This document shows positions 34,921-49,660 of a DNA stretch of 64,000 nucleotides, one piece after another (within the stretch, counting starts at the first letter, position 1; every line of letters begins with the position of its first letter). The translations under genes were made by a program, and so were the position numbers. The notes below the pieces were generated by a model that made no database searches, had not been told where the DNA came from, and saw only the letters and a list, made by a program, of their open reading frames with translations. The DNA comes from Podospora comata (lineage: Eukaryota; Ascomycota; Sordariomycetes; Sordariales; Podosporaceae): contig CP071493.1 of NCBI GenBank assembly GCA_017354895.1, positions 8,432,001 through 8,496,000 of the forward strand, in the 5' to 3' direction.

Positions 34921-36199
34921 CTTCTGAAGAGTATTGACGTCTCCCACGGAAAGACAACGGTGGACTAAACACGACGGCGAGGTGTTCGGTGAGGTGGTGC
35001 AAGTTGGTGTGACCAGGATGGATTAATTGACAGCCCAGGAAGGACGAGCAAGGGCTCTGGTTCAAACGGCAGGACGGGGTTGTCGCGGCGGGCAGGTGCG
35101 GTCTGGATCGGGGGGAAGCCCAGGATAAAAGAAGGATGCCGTCGATTCGCCGGTGCAAACTGTTGATTCGCAGATAGAGGGCTTCGTTCGCAAGTGAGGC
35201 CTTCCGGTATGTCTGGTCGAGATTCTGCCGGGTCCTGGCCTGGTGGACGTCAGTTGGTGCCAGGCAGCCGCTACCTGAAAGGCCAAATCGGGTGTGGGGC
35301 AGCCAGAGGTGCAGTGGGCGTGGCGGGGAATAGATTTACTGTCAGTCGTAAGGTGGGCAGCGCAAGAACTTCTGCGAGATTTGAGTTCTCTGAAAATTGG
35401 TGAATAGTCTGATTTTCTGCAAAATGTGAAGGGGACTACAAAAAAGTCCCCACCATTTGCTCCCAAAGATCAACGAGGCTCCAGGTTGTTGGCAACCTTT
35501 GGTGGCGTTGGCGTTCGTGCCAGCATCACCTTGCACGTCAAAAAGTGCTACAAATTAGTAGGTTCTGCATACTGGACACTCTTAGGTGCAGACATATCAG
35601 ATTGCTGTACAAACTCCCAAGGTACCCAGAGCAGACTACTTGCAGCACTTTATAGATATATCTCTGTTTCATGACTCCAGGTACCTGCTAGGCAGAAAAA
35701 CGGCGTTGTCATCGCCCAGCATACTGGCTTTTCTGTCAATGGCATGGCACTTCAGGCAGGAAACTCAAGGTTCACCATCCACCTCGGTCTGTCCTGCGCG
35801 AAACTATCCAATCCTAATCACGAAGGCACAGTCCCAACCAGGGCTGATAAACGATAGGCGTCAGCAAGCGCACGGACAACGGTAGGCACACCAGGCAAGA
35901 GTCAGAAAACAACTTGGAACAACACTGAACAGCTGTTTTGACGATTCCGCTACCATTGAATCTCATCCAAGACTCGACAATATTCTAGAAAGTAGATTAT
36001 GTTGTCCGATCCTGTGTCGAACGCTGAGGGTATACTGCTATCCTTCCCAAGAAAAAAAAGAAAGAAAAGAGAAGAGAAACCTTTCCCGTCCAAACCCAGC
36101 CCCCACATTCCCAACTTTACACCCTTAACTTGGAAAAATCTCGCTCCATGATCCGAATCTTGCCTCTCGCCATCTGAGGAGCTCACTCATCCCAGATCC
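34921..36199. other. Gap between cul1 and the Srf1-like gene
   Basis: No gene seen. The left half should be the cul1 promoter and leader, and the right end the 3' region of the next minus-strand gene. Confidence 0.5.
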
Positions 36200-37362
36200 C
36201 TATCTACGTTCGTCTTCGCCCCCTCCCAGCTTCTGTACGAGGCGGAATACGTTCACGGTGAAAGTGAAGCTCCATGATATCAAACCGACGGTCTGAAACG
36301 CAGCCAACGCTTGACTGTATTGGCTCACCTGACGGTCCAAGGAGTTGTGAAAGACGAGGGCCTCGAAAGCCAGTGTTGTGCTTGCGGATTTGAATATAAT
36401 GAAAAACAAGTCCATCAGGACAAGCGAAATCTTCTGTGTGGCTGGCCGCAGTCCCAAGGGCTTGCCAGTGTATTCATCCCATGTCATGTAGCCGATATAG
36501 GGGACCGCTACCGTATCTACCACGATAGCGACAATGGACTGTGTCCGTTCCGAAGTGTTTGTTTCCGTCTCGCCGTTTTCTATTTGGAAGATCTTGGCTG
36601 AGAGGGCGAGAGCCACTATGGAGGTGAGGAGAACCGTAAGGCGGAAAGCCAAAGGCACCAATGGGTGTTGTAAGATGACCCGCCAAGCTCTCTTGTAGAG
36701 CAGTTTGTTCCTTGCGGACCGGTTTCCGGCTGAGTCGAGAAGTCGTGGCGGCTCAATGGGGTTTTCGAAGCTGGGCTGGAGCTCTTTAAGCACCTTGGGG
36801 TCAACGATCTGAGCATGTTCCCCTGGAAGATGGCCGTATCGAGAGGATTGCAGATAGCTTCGCCATGGTGAGTTGGGTGTTGCCCGGCTATATCGAGGCA
36901 CAATCACAGGCTCGGCTGAGCGCAAGTGGTCCCATTTCCTCCCTCGCTCCGCAGCATCTTTGCGCAAAATGAATTTTCGTAACCTTGCTCGCGAGGTCCT
37001 CGGTGCCTCATCGGTAGGTAACACGCCTCCAAAATCGTACACGTAGCCATCTTTGGAGATCCGTCGTTGGGGCTGGCTGGGGGAATGATTGTGGTGAGAG
37101 TGCGCGGCCCGGGGAGGGGGGCAGTCAAGTGCGCGGAGCTGGTCTTCGGTCGGCGACCCGTACCGTGCTTCGTAGGAGTCTATCCATGCTGGAAAGTGTC
37201 AGATAACTCATGGGCTGGCATTGATAAAGGAAACATACGTGGCAGGGATCGCGGTGTATGGTGTCGAGTGGTGTTGGAAGCGGCAACGCTGCTTCGCGAC
37301 CTGAGGGAAGCGCGAGGTTCAGAAACATTGGAACTGGAGCGCGGGAGGCCCGCAGATGCCAT
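36200..37362 (-). CDS. srf1: Srf1-like regulator of phospholipase D (membrane protein)
   Basis: Two exons, 37239-37362 and 36200-37188, give 370 residues. The N-terminal 230 residues are soluble and polar, with KDGYVYDFGGVLPTDE near 85. The C-terminal 140 residues have about four hydrophobic segments: FRLTVLLTSIVALALSAKIF, SIVAIVVDTVAVPYIGYM, ISLVLMDLFFIIFKS, and VGLISWSFTFTVNVFRL at the end. A conserved-looking YKRAWRVILQHPLVPLAFR precedes the first of them. This layout matches proteins annotated as Srf1, which in yeast controls phospholipase D (Spo14) activity and lipid balance. I rely on remembered resemblance, so the name is moderate, while the gene model and the membrane topology are good. 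Confidence 0.68.
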
Positions 37363-38866
37363 TATCAAAACGATCGAGCAGAGGCTATTCAACTCTGCCG
37401 TCGATCTAGAGGAGCGTCAACAAGTGGGGATGGAAACAACATCCAGCGAGCGAAGTCATTCAATCAAAGCGATCGGGCGGTCGAGATTGCTGGCGAGCAT
37501 GCAGAAAAGCGATCGAAATTCCAGAATTGCCAGCGCATGGTCAACTCGGCAATGACGGCGGAGCATTCGATAGTGTTTTACTTAAACACACGACACATGT
37601 TGCTTCTCCTGCGAGGTCGAGTTCGTCGAGACCATCTGATTGTAACATGCGCCGTGGTTGGCCTGGAGGGTCTGTGTTTTTGTGCCGCTGAGCACTGGCT
37701 TGGAAGCGCTGGCTGGTATTGGGGGACTTGGCGGCTGTGGGCTGTTTTGCAAGTTTGGGTAGCACCGCGCTCGCTGTTATCCCTGCTGGCACGGGCCGCA
37801 TGACCTCTTCACTCCACTCAGCTGCAAAGACAAGCCGGATGGAAGCTATGACGACAGTGTGAAGATATCTGATACCCTTTCTTCAGCAGACAGTCTAGGT
37901 ACATGATGAAATCGCCAGTATGGGAGACCCTTGACCAATAATACTACAGCACACTGGAGTCAGGTTTCAATATGTACTGTAGTATGTAGCCCACGTCCAC
38001 CTCAAGGCAATTGGTATCTCAGAAACAATGGGTGGTTGGGCGAGTGCCGCTGCATCAGGACAGTAAGTGGAGTCTCTAATCAAAAGCTCACAGACGGACA
38101 TCAGAGCCGGGCAGCGGCAAGCTCGCATGTTCATAACGCTGTCAAGAGCCGCAAACCGTCTCTTCAAGGTTTGAGAGAGATCCAAGTCCTTTTGTACCTG
38201 AAAGCCATAATTGGAACCCCTGGGCAGGCCTCCAGTAACGGCAACGCAAGCAATTCGCCTCCCACAACCCCGTCGCGTTATCCCAAAGGGTCTGGCTCGC
38301 CAACTAGGATTCGGATGCTTAATCAATGACGGGGACTGGAACTCCACTGCTCGTGCAAGCGGGCTGGCCCACTAGCTGGTGTAACGTCATCCAATGGGAG
38401 CTCCCTAAATCACAAGGAACTGCGTCACTGCCCCTTCTAGCCCGCGAGAAGCTTCAAAGTACCCCAGTCAGCATAGAAGAGCTCAAAATTGTTGAAGAAA
38501 TCGTCAAACCCAGCTCCAGCTCCAGCTCCAGCTCCGTACACTAGGGAGAGTACGCGGTCAGCCTGTCGACTTGCCACCACGAAGAGGCCTTGCGACAACA
38601 AACTCAGCATAACTGAGATTGACCATGGGCGGCCGCTGGCTCGGATTCTGGATTTGAGGAGCAAAAAAATCTCATACAAAAGCCCATTCGCTTCTTTCTT
38701 ATTTTTCGCCTTTACGCAGCACAGGATTTTACAAAAGACGGAGCGGTGCTTCGGGACGAACGAATTTCCTTTCAGAGGCAACCCAGGGCAACAGCAACAT
38801 TTTTTTTTCTCCCGCGCGCAACACTCTTGACAAGGGACACCCATCAAACTACGGCAGGACGCTACG
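37363..38866. other. Divergent gap with a hexanucleotide repeat
   Basis: No gene seen in 1.5 kb between two divergent genes. A (CAGCTC)4 repeat lies at 38511-38534. Confidence 0.5.
38511..38534. repeat. (CAGCTC)4 hexanucleotide repeat
   Basis: Four perfect copies of CAGCTC, about 330 bp upstream of the Mit_KHE1 gene. An in-frame Ser/Ser-type or Ala/Pro-type frame crosses it, but no gene is supported there. Likely a simple microsatellite. Confidence 0.85.
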
Positions 38867-39794
38867 ATGCGTCTTTACCTCTTGCCCATCTCCACGAGAC
38901 GGACGCTGCTTTACTGCCAAAAGCTAGACGCGCCCGCAACACAGAAGCAGACGTGGGGGGATTGGCTCCAGGGCAAAGCGGCGCGCACATGGTCCGACTG
39001 GGAGCAGAAAGAGAAGGGCTGGCAAAAGAAGGTCGTCAGCTACGGCAACTACGCGCTCCGCCGGATCCCCTACGAGGAATGGGGTCTCAAGTCGGTGCCC
39101 CCGCTCTCCCAGCGCAGGAAGCAGGTCGAGCTGCGGGGCGATGAGAAGGTCGAGGTGGTGTATCCGAAGAGCCTGTTGCCCCTGGGGAAAGTCTCCAAGA
39201 TCCTGGAGGCCTTGGCCACCGAGAGGGAAAGCTTGCACAAGCAGAGGTTGGCGTGGTGTTTTGTTGGCATGCCCGTCACGATACCCATTGGGCTGCTCCC
39301 CGTGTACGTGTACGCCCCAATTCACCAGGGTTTTGTTTTGGCCTGCTGACAACCGTGAATTCAGAATCCCCAACCTTCCCTTTTTCTATCTCGTATACCG
39401 TGCCTGGTCTCACTGGCGTGCCTACGCAGGAGGGAAGCACATCCAGTTCCTACTCAAAAACAACCTCCTAACCTACACCCCATCCCCCGTGGTGGACGCT
39501 GTATATGCCGGTCAAGAGCAGCCGCTGCCGTCTACGCCAGAGCCAACCACCAGCCCGAACGCGGAACTGCTCGGTAACGAGAAGGTCCCAGGGCCTGAGA
39601 ATCCTCATCCAGAGGGGGAGACCATGCTGCTGAATCAGGCCAACGGGCGGAAGATGACCCAAGCGTTGGACCTACCGCAGTTGGAAATCGAATTGGAGAG
39701 GGCCATCTGGCAGGTGGAAACGGCGGTTCAGCTCAGCAAGGAGGACATTGCCGAGGAAAATTCAAGGGGCGGCGATGAGAAAAAGACGCAATGA
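38867..39794 (+). CDS. Mitochondrial K+/H+ exchange-related protein (Mit_KHE1 / Mrx19 family)
   Basis: Inner-membrane protein family required for potassium-proton exchange in mitochondria; yeast members are Mdm38-independent regulators such as Mrx19/Ylr283-type proteins, exact yeast counterpart not resolved here. Two exons, 38867-39303 and 39365-39794, give 288 residues. Recognisable features are the start MRLYLLPISTRRTLLYC, then TWGDWLQGKAARTWSDWE, RRIPYEEWGLKSVPPL, and VVYPKSLLP. Two membrane-compatible segments follow: VGMPVTIPIGLLPVIPNLPF, made across the splice, and the following FFYLVYRAWSHWRA. A Pro-rich stretch and a helical C-terminus close the protein. No classical presequence is obvious beyond the short basic start. 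Confidence 0.85.
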
Positions 39795-40242
39795 TATGGT
39801 TTGACGAGACATTCTGGAAGGGCGACGAGTGTCAATGTTGATAATGGCTGTATGATATTGTATTTACTACCTTTGTTCACGCAGCGAATAGCACTGGTGC
39901 ATGGGAGATAGAGCAGGGCATGCATGGTTCAGAAGCCGGCGTTCGACGAATACACGATACCCACTCAACTCGACTCTATGCCAGTACATGAGTGTTGGAA
40001 CAAAGCCTTGGGACTGTAGAAGTGCTATGTCTAGAAGCCTAAGCAGCCGAGTGGGATATTTCAGCCATAATTATACACCATTGAGGAGTAAATTTGTAAA
40101 GGAGCGCCAAGCAAGTATGCCGTTATTCAAAAAAGTATTAGGTATTCCATTCATTCCAAGGGGACTGTTCATCCAAGGCTATGGCTACAGAACTCTATGA
40201 TACTCCTTCCTTTCCAATTCATTTCCCTTCATCTCTTCTGTT
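39795..40242. other. Convergent gap
   Basis: No gene seen between two convergent genes. Probably both 3' untranslated regions. Confidence 0.5.
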
Positions 40243-42697
40243 TCATCTTTCCCACGCAGATTGGGCCTTGGCTGCCTCGTCCGCCGCCACCCTCGACGGA
40301 AGCGGTGTTTTCTGAGCTTCCTGGATCCCCTCATCATCACTACCCTCGTCTTTGGCAACCTTGACCACTAGTGGTCCATTTCCGTTCATAGGTCCTGACT
40401 TCTTCTCCTCGGAGACTGACGATGATACAACACCATCGATCCCTCCTGGTTCCTGATCTTCCAGAATTACGCTCTCCTGCGATAGCGGTCTGGATTGTCG
40501 GGTTGCGACAGGTGAGTCAAACAAGCTCTCCCCGCTGATAGACGAGCCGGCCACCGAACCTCTATTCCCGGCCGCAGCCAGCGGCTGCTTCTCCTCCGGT
40601 AGTCGACTATACGTGGGGTTTCTCGCTTCAGTCTTGGTCTCCTTCTCAAGCATACCGTCGACAGAGGTCGTACTCCTTGTGCTCATCTGTGATTGCCTGT
40701 TCTTGTTCTTCACCCAGCCCGAGGTCCAGCCGCCTCCGCCGCCGTTGCTACTCTCGGGAGGACTGACAGTGGTGGGGGTAGGAGGTGTTGAGCTGCCGCC
40801 GCCCCAAGCCTTCCGCCTCTTCTCCCCTGCCCAAGTAGCCCAACTGTTGACAAACGCGCCCGCTTTGCTGCCTACTGATTGCGCAGCAGCCTGCGAGTTC
40901 TGTGTTGTTTTGGAAGCTGTCGAGTCAGGAGAACCCCCTCTGTTTTCGGCTTGCTGCTGAGAAGCTGCCTTCTCTTGCTCAATTCTGGCTTCCTCGGCCT
41001 TCTTTCGCTGGGCTTCCCTCATTGCCTCCATGTCCGCATACAATTTATTAAAGATGTTGCTGGCCTTCTCCTTTCCAGCCGCTAAGTTCCGTCCTAGGGC
41101 CTCCTTCCCCTGCGCGAGTTTCTCATCCCAATGCATATCTTGTACCTGCTGCGTTATCCTCCTCTGAACGTCCTCGATGGTCAAGCCTCCAGCGCAGGGA
41201 TGTTTTGGTTCGACAATATCAAACAGATGTGAATCAGTGTGCGAATTCCAAATTCGGTAGTTCTCCGTCTTTGACCACGCTTCGACGAAATCAGAGCCGA
41301 AGTCAGTGGAAGGATCGCCTTCAATATAAGGGAGCAACATCCGGGGGTTGTTGGCATGCTTTGCGAGGTGGTTGTGATACTTGACAGACGATATCAAAGA
41401 AAGTAAGTACTCCTCGAACTGGACGCGGATGAATTCCTCGCTGCCAACATAACCCATAGTTTTCGGACGGCCGGGGTTTGCCTCGTCCCAGGTATCATTG
41501 ACGTTTTGGGTTATAAAGTCAATCCAGCGGCGGTCTGGGGTGGATAGCTGAAGAGCCGCCTTCAACGAAGTGGACGTGATGTTGATGGTGCCCTCGTCGA
41601 GGTTAATGAGAATGTCGCTATACCGATCTTTCTGCTGTAAAAGTAACGAATTCGTACTGCCCACTATATACGATTTCGTTCCAAAGTCTGCCAGAATGTC
41701 GAGCTGTTGCAAGGGGGTGTATGGTCCAAACAAGCTGCCCTGTACTCTGTGTAAGTCATCAATCGTATTTGCGCCAGGATTCTCATTGACATACCTTTGG
41801 GAAAATCTGCAGAGGCAGCCCCATATATGCCAGCAGGGAATTCCGGTCGCTAGTCCTCAGGCTTGTTGGCTGCTGGAGATTCTGCTCGTAGTTGTTCAAC
41901 TCTGGTCCCGCAGAGTCCTGCAGGTTGCGCAGCAATCCTGGGATCAATGATACCAGTGAAAACTGAGTTAGGCAAAGCCTCTCACATCTTGTTCCAAAGA
42001 ACAGCATCTAACCGGCCCACTGTCAGCGCAACGATCCCCAAGTGTTGAAAACGAGAATACACACCTTTGGCTGCAACAAACAGCACTTCAACAGCACCAA
42101 TGTCTGCCATTTAAACTCCCTGACAAGCTCCCTCAGACTCAGTCCAAGGTATTGGTCTCTGTCCTCATCCTCGCTCATCAACCCCCTTTCCTTCTCATCA
42201 GCCAAGCTCTCCTGGAACCTTTTCAGAATCTCCACATCTGTAAACTCCCGCTGCGCAAACCACGCCTTGGTGACCACGCTCAGCCTCTCCCTAAGCATGC
42301 CAAAGTACTGTGGGCTGTCTGCAATCACGACCACGGCTTTTTGCACCGTCGATCTCGTCACCTCGGCCGGTCTGTTGAGCAACAGAGAAGCGTCCATCTG
42401 GCGAGTGCATGAAATCCCAAACAGCGAGGTACCCGCCCCCCCATCTTCCGCAGGCTTCAACAACGTAAAGTAGGAGAAATCCTCGGTCAGAGCATGCGCG
42501 CCGTCGCTGAGGGCCATGAAAGGCAGCAACCCCCAATCATATTCCACCGCCGGGTCGAACCCTTCTGGCTCTGCGCCGAACCATTTTTCGACTTCGGGGC
42601 CGCGAGCATGGTGGAAATCGACTATGCAGACTAAGGGTGTGAAATGCGGTCTAGCGCTCGCAGCTGTGGTGGGTGTGGGAGGGACAGAGGACGACAT
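40243..42697 (-). CDS. avl9: Late secretory pathway protein Avl9
   Basis: DENN-related protein of the Avl9 family that acts in exocytic transport from the Golgi, near Rab signalling. Three exons (42065-42697, 41795-42007, 40243-41739) give 780 residues. The N-terminal longin/uDENN-type segment reads TPLVCIVDFHHARGPEVEKW, followed by DWGLLPFMALSDGAHA and YFTLLKP. The middle has GPYTPLQQLDILAD and DRRWIDFITQNVNDTW. Residues from about 500 onward form a charged coiled coil (EAMREAQRKKAEEARIEQE) and a long Ser/Gly/Pro-rich disordered tail rich in likely phosphorylation sites. The ordered core is normal for Avl9; the long tail is typical of filamentous fungi, as far as I recall. Confidence 0.88.
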
Positions 42698-44006
42698 TAT
42701 TACAGTATGACGCTGTTGCTAAAAGCTGTTGACGCTTTGCCCGAAAGCTATTAAATCGGTGTTGCCATGAATTGATGCTTGACAGCTGCGCTCGAGGTCA
42801 GGAGAGAAAGAGACAAAAGACGGTATGGGATGACCCGAGAAGTGTGAATGGCGGGGCAATTGGCTGGTGCAGCTTGGGCAAGGCTTCGAGCTTTCCACCC
42901 CTTGTCCAGTTATGCTGAGATCTGAAAATGCAATATCGCCAAGGCTGTGCTGGTAGTAAATACAGTGTTGCGTGCGTATCAGATACTCGTGCTCGCCCGG
43001 GCCATCGTCGTCGTCGTGTGTCGGTGGACTATTTTCGCCCGGTTTGTTAGCTGTAAGGAAAGTGACGTGCTGTGCTGCGGTTGAGGTTGAAGTGCCGCTC
43101 CGCTGCCAGCGCATCAAATTTCCCCGCGGCAGGCAGGGCGGTTATTGATTAGCGTGATCCTTTAGGCTTAGCGCTCTGGAAAATGGGGATCTGCAAATGC
43201 GAATCGACGTGCCAAGACCTGCGACTCGATGTCTATGTGGATGAATTGGGATGAAGGGAATCAGGTGAAGTAAAAATGAAATGTAGAGATCAGACCATAA
43301 GCTTTGACTTTCTTGATGATCAGTAAGTTCATTCACAGTCCTTCAACTTGGCTCCCTCGCTATGGCTTGCCGTCTGTGAACCGTGCTGCCCTGGTTGACA
43401 AGGCGGTCAACATCACAGCAACCATTGAGACGCAGGCGCCGCTGGCTACCAAGTGGCGTGGGCAATGGAAAAAAGTATCTGGCAGTGTAATGTAAGGGGG
43501 CTTCTTCTCGGGTCTCGGATCTGCCCTGGGCGGATCAGGCTGCCGGTACACCATGTGTAGGGTCAGTGGTGAAACACTAACTACTGTTCATGAAGACGTA
43601 GAGGCTGGAGACAGTCAATTGAAACTGGAAATCTCGAATAACCCATAAATGCAGCCGTTGGCCAGCAGTTACACCTGGCACGATATCAAGTCCCACAATT
43701 AGATACCAAACATTGACCCGCATTGGATATGCAAAGCTGATCCCGCAGTCCTTTACCAATCGTATGGGCCTCAGCAAAACATTCCCCAGACAGCATGTGG
43801 ATGTGGAAGCCGTCGATGCCGACGTGTCCTGCATTGCATGACAGGGAGCAAACAGATCGATCACAACATCTACAGTTCTTGGTCTATGGTAACCAGAGAT
43901 CCAAGTCACCGCTTGATCGGGCCTATACGTTGCGGAGGACCGGCCGTTAAGGTTGGGAAGTTTCATAATTGAACAATATATACCTTAGTCATAGGCACAA
44001 GACACA

Positions 44007-44058
<52 letters not shown>

Positions 44059-44630
44059 CACGTAACTTGAATGGAACTATATCTTCATTTCCCCGTAGAA
44101 TCAGGTTACCTGACTGACTGCCTGACTGATCAAGACTGCCTCTTTGCCCACGATCCCTGCTGTGGCATGGGTTACAGACTTGCGCTGTTGCAACAAAGTC
44201 GAAATCATGGTCATCATCGTTAAAATCTGCTAAGTTCGGCTCCTCTCATGTGAACCCCACAACCCCCATCCATCTAGACACGCGCCTTATACCATATCCA
44301 GCAAGAACAATGAGATAAAGATATGAACCATCCCTCCTTTCGTGTACTGGTCTCCCGGGTTCTTCCTGTTGAACCTTCTTTCGAAAGTGAATTCTCCAGC
44401 AGCCGCTATGCCATGCCCATTAAAACTCGCCCATTTTGTTGCTTTAGACATGCAGGTCACAACTCGAGACAGACTCCTCAGTGAAAACGCCGAGAAAAGA
44501 AAAGGGCACTGAAAATAACCCACGAGACATGGCTGTCGAGTTGGTAGCAACCATCACACAGGACCACCCATATCGGCACCTGGATGCTCCTTCTGTGTAT
44601 TACCCACCCTGCCGGATCCCGATTTCAAGC
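42698..44630. other. Gap between avl9 and hog1 with an AC microsatellite
   Basis: No supported gene in 1.9 kb. A 129-residue minus-strand frame at 43577-43966 has no motif, and I do not accept it. An (AC)24 repeat lies at 44008-44056. The region 44480-44630 should be the hog1 3' untranslated region. Confidence 0.5.
44008..44056. repeat. (AC)24 microsatellite
   Basis: An uninterrupted 49-base AC dinucleotide run, preceded by a short imperfect ACAC stretch. Likely length-polymorphic between strains. Confidence 0.97.
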
Positions 44631-46093
<1,463 letters not shown>

Positions 46094-49000
46094 GGTGGGC
46101 GGGTTGTATTGCGTTGTCGAGTTTGTCGAGTCGAGTCGAGCGTGCGGTGGCGGCAACAATGCAGGAAATGTGGCGGGGAAGATAGATGCCGGAGGTGGAC
46201 AATCGTGGGCGCTGCGCGAGATTCTAGACAACCGGCAAGCGAAGAATGTTCGGGAAGCGATCGGCGTCTACTTGGACGGGCAAAAGCGGTTGTGGACAAG
46301 AATGCGAGTGCGGTCGAAGTCGTCCAAGGAAGAGAGAACAGCGGGGTTGCTCGCTAGGTAGGTGAGGCGGGGGGCGAGCAGAACACTGTGCTGTTGACGG
46401 TTTCGTCGGGTGCGGGGATTAGGTATCTTGAATGCAGAGGACAAATTTAGCTGCGCCCGGAGGGATTTCAGGGAATTGCGCTGGAAAGAGGGCCAGGAAA
46501 AATAGGCGGGTCTTTGGTGGTAGGTTTCAGTGGGCGGGTTCAGTGCGCGTACCTGCAGTCTCCAGCAAAAATGATGAAACTTCCAACAGAAAAGAGAGCT
46601 GACGGAGCTCTTGGTCGAGCCAGGCCGGGTCGCTTCTGCTGTTACGCGGCAACTGGTAGTCTTGTATTCGCGTGGTCTGGGTGTGGCACGCTGCGATCGT
46701 TTTGGTTCAGGATGGGGGCAATAAACCGGAAATTCTGTCGATGGAGCGAATGAAATGCGCTGCTCAAAAACCACTATTACTGACGAATGTCCTGCTTGGC
46801 AACCTGATGCTCGACAGTTTCCGACTGTTCGTACGGATTTGGGGTCTCGAGCCCTGAATAGCGAAATGTCTTTTTGCACGAAGGGGAGGAGGCAAATAAT
46901 CGCCCTGACAGACGACGACGACGACAGTCAAATCAAAATGTTGGGATCGATCGTGGAGGCGGAAGTTCGTGTGCAAAGGAGAGAGGAGAGAGAGAGAGAA
47001 TAGGTCCAGGATGGTCGATAGTTATTATTCTGGTGTCAGGGGGAGGGGGAGGGGTAGATGGTCATGTATTCAGGACAAGACAGGCTGGCACCCTTGGTGT
47101 GGTTGCAAGGTGGGATGGCAGCGGAGGGACGTGGATGGATGGGGCCGGGATGTGACACGCGGGGCCTTGCGACGGGGAGAACAGGATATGGATCTGAATC
47201 TTCTCAAATTCCATGCTTTGGCACGCCCACTTTCCCGTCTAACCCATCCAGATTGGAGCGCCAGCTATTCATCACATCACTTCCAGAGGTCCCTGAGTAG
47301 TAGGACCACTAGGGCGCATTGGCTGCTAAGCAGTGTATGTTTTGCAGTGTAATCAACTAACTACCTTACCCATCTCTTCAGCGTTCGACCTGACTGGGAT
47401 TTACATGGAAGGTGTCTATCTGTTCCACAGGCGGCAGCGTGATCCTTGCCTTCCCTACAAAGAGCTGAGCTCCATCAGCCCCTCACTTGTAGTAACTGCT
47501 CCTTGGGCGCAAATGCCTTGCAATACCCATCTTCGACCTGCTCTGCACGAAAAGTGAGGATTTGTAGGGTGTGCTGTACCAACACTGCCGATTGGTATGC
47601 CCATGGGCATCAACGGTTTCGCCAATCCGGCAGCGCCATCCCAAAGTGATCGAGGCATCGAAAACAACAGTTGGGTGAACAGACAGCAGCGAGGAGGGGA
47701 AGCCAAGACTATGACGTAGGTGCGTGGTGGGGTTGTTGCAGCCCTTGTCGCAGAGGCTGTGGGGTCATGTCTGTTCAGCCAATCCTGCGATTTCCACAGT
47801 CCCCGGTTCTCGTCCCGGCATCGAACAATTTGGCGTGCGATCGATGCTCGTCGAAGCAGACATCTGGCGGTCTGAGCAGTCCGTCTTCTCATGTTTCTTG
47901 AAACCCATCACGGGGTCCGTTTTCACAACCGCCGCTGCAAACTGCCCGAACCACACACATCCCCCAAACCCAACTGTGTCGGACATTTCGCTCCGGAGAA
48001 GGCCGGCTTGTACCAAGTTCCAGCGTGCGTGCTCTCTGTAACAAACCCAATTGCATTCCATGCCTATGTCCAGTGACATATGCTGGAGAAGACCCTGTCA
48101 TTTTAGGCACAGGGAACACAGCCAAACACTTGGTATCAACCACACTACTACTACACCATGCAAATGCATCGTCATTTTCTCTCTCTCTCCCAGCCATACC
48201 TCCGCATCGTCATTTCTAGGGATTCTCAGGGTCCTGACAATTGCCCGTGCGCCATTCCCATACACCATCGAAATTCGGAGTACATTGGTACATTCTTCCC
48301 CATACCGTGATGTGATGTGCATTTTTCACCCCTTGTGAAGCTCCCCGGCCCTCGACAATCTAGACCCCAAGTTGTCCAAGAATGCCTCATGATCATCAGG
48401 GGAACCGCAAGGCAGAAGCATGGCAATATCTCCCGAGAGGCTTTAGCAGGCGCCAGAGAGACTGATCAGCTCATCTTTTCAAAATAAGCTTCTCCCTCGT
48501 ACCATTCCCACGGGACGTATATCCGCACGCACCCGAGCTACCTTCCACCTGCTGTTCTGCCCGAGGCTTCTTGGTGATAGAGATGTCCTTCGCCATCATC
48601 TTTGGGCTGTTGGTGTATGTACTTGGGTAGCCTAACCATGCGCAGTCTTCTGAAACGTCATGATAGCTAGCGGCCTACTGCCAGGACAGTCCGTCTCCCA
48701 ACAACTTTAACAACCCGCGGCATCAAATGACCCTGCATGTTGGATAACAATGGGATGTCCAACGGCTTGGGGCTGGGCGGGGAAAAACGCAATTCGCAGC
48801 CGCAAGCGGGGGCAGGGGCAAGCTCGAGACTACGCTATCTCATGCACAATGACGTCGAAATCTCTATTGCCCAGCCCGGACCCTGGTCGCTTGGCGGGTA
48901 CGGACAGGGTGACACGTAGAACCCTGGAAAAGAAAAGAAGGGGACCCTTCAGCCGTCATGACATTTGGTTAACCCACGAAGATGCAGCGAGGACACACCT

Positions 49001-49660
49001 AACGCGAGCTGAGTTCCTCTTTTTCATTTTGGATGCGATGCCGAGTCTGCAGGTCAAAGTCAGCTCGCCTTTTTTCAGTAGGTTGACATGGGTTTGGGGC
49101 GTATTCATCATAATAATGGTTGCAAAAATATATGAGTGATAATTCTCGTCATCATTATGTTAAGAGTTCCATTCAGCTGCCCACGGATAAATCGCATCAG
49201 CTGGAGTTGGCTGACTCGCTATGTAATGCAATTGGCATGGTTGGGCACTTGTAGTTGTTGTGGATTCCCAATTTTCATACTGCACACAAACAACCTCCAT
49301 GCCCACTTGGGTCATCACGTTGGGCTGGCATATCAGCAGCTACATTGTGGGACTCAACAGCAGCCCAAATGGCCATGAGTCCTAGAACAGAAGACCGCAA
49401 TCAGATGAAAGAACGACAAACTCATGGGGCAGAAAATATGATTCAAAGGTCTGTCATCTCATCATTCCAGGCCATAACCCATACCACCGACGTACTAGGA
49501 TTGCTGCCATCAAGATCTTGACGACCCAACCGCTCTTGTTCGTGCCCGCATTCTACTTGCTACCACGCCCAATGAATGGCAGCTTCTGATAGAGGTGTTT
49601 CTCACCATGCTGTTTCCTTTTTTGGCCTGCCTCTGCCTTTTTGAGTCCGGGGAGGACGAC
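46094..49660. other. Long gene-free stretch upstream of hog1
   Basis: 3.6 kb without a supported gene between hog1 and the 3' end of gph1. Short GTCGA tandem copies lie just upstream of the hog1 start (about 46115-46142), and a GAC/GAG-rich tract at about 46908-46999. A 203-residue minus-strand frame at 46268-46879 has unlike-protein composition, and I do not accept it. Much of the first kilobase may be hog1 leader. Confidence 0.5.

Noticed and set aside
43577-43966. 129-residue minus-strand frame between avl9 and hog1
   Set aside because: No recognisable motif, no homologue I recall, and no splice signals extending it.
46268-46879. 203-residue minus-strand frame upstream of hog1
   Set aside because: Arg/Ser/Pro-rich text with no domain; it reads like chance in the hog1 leader.
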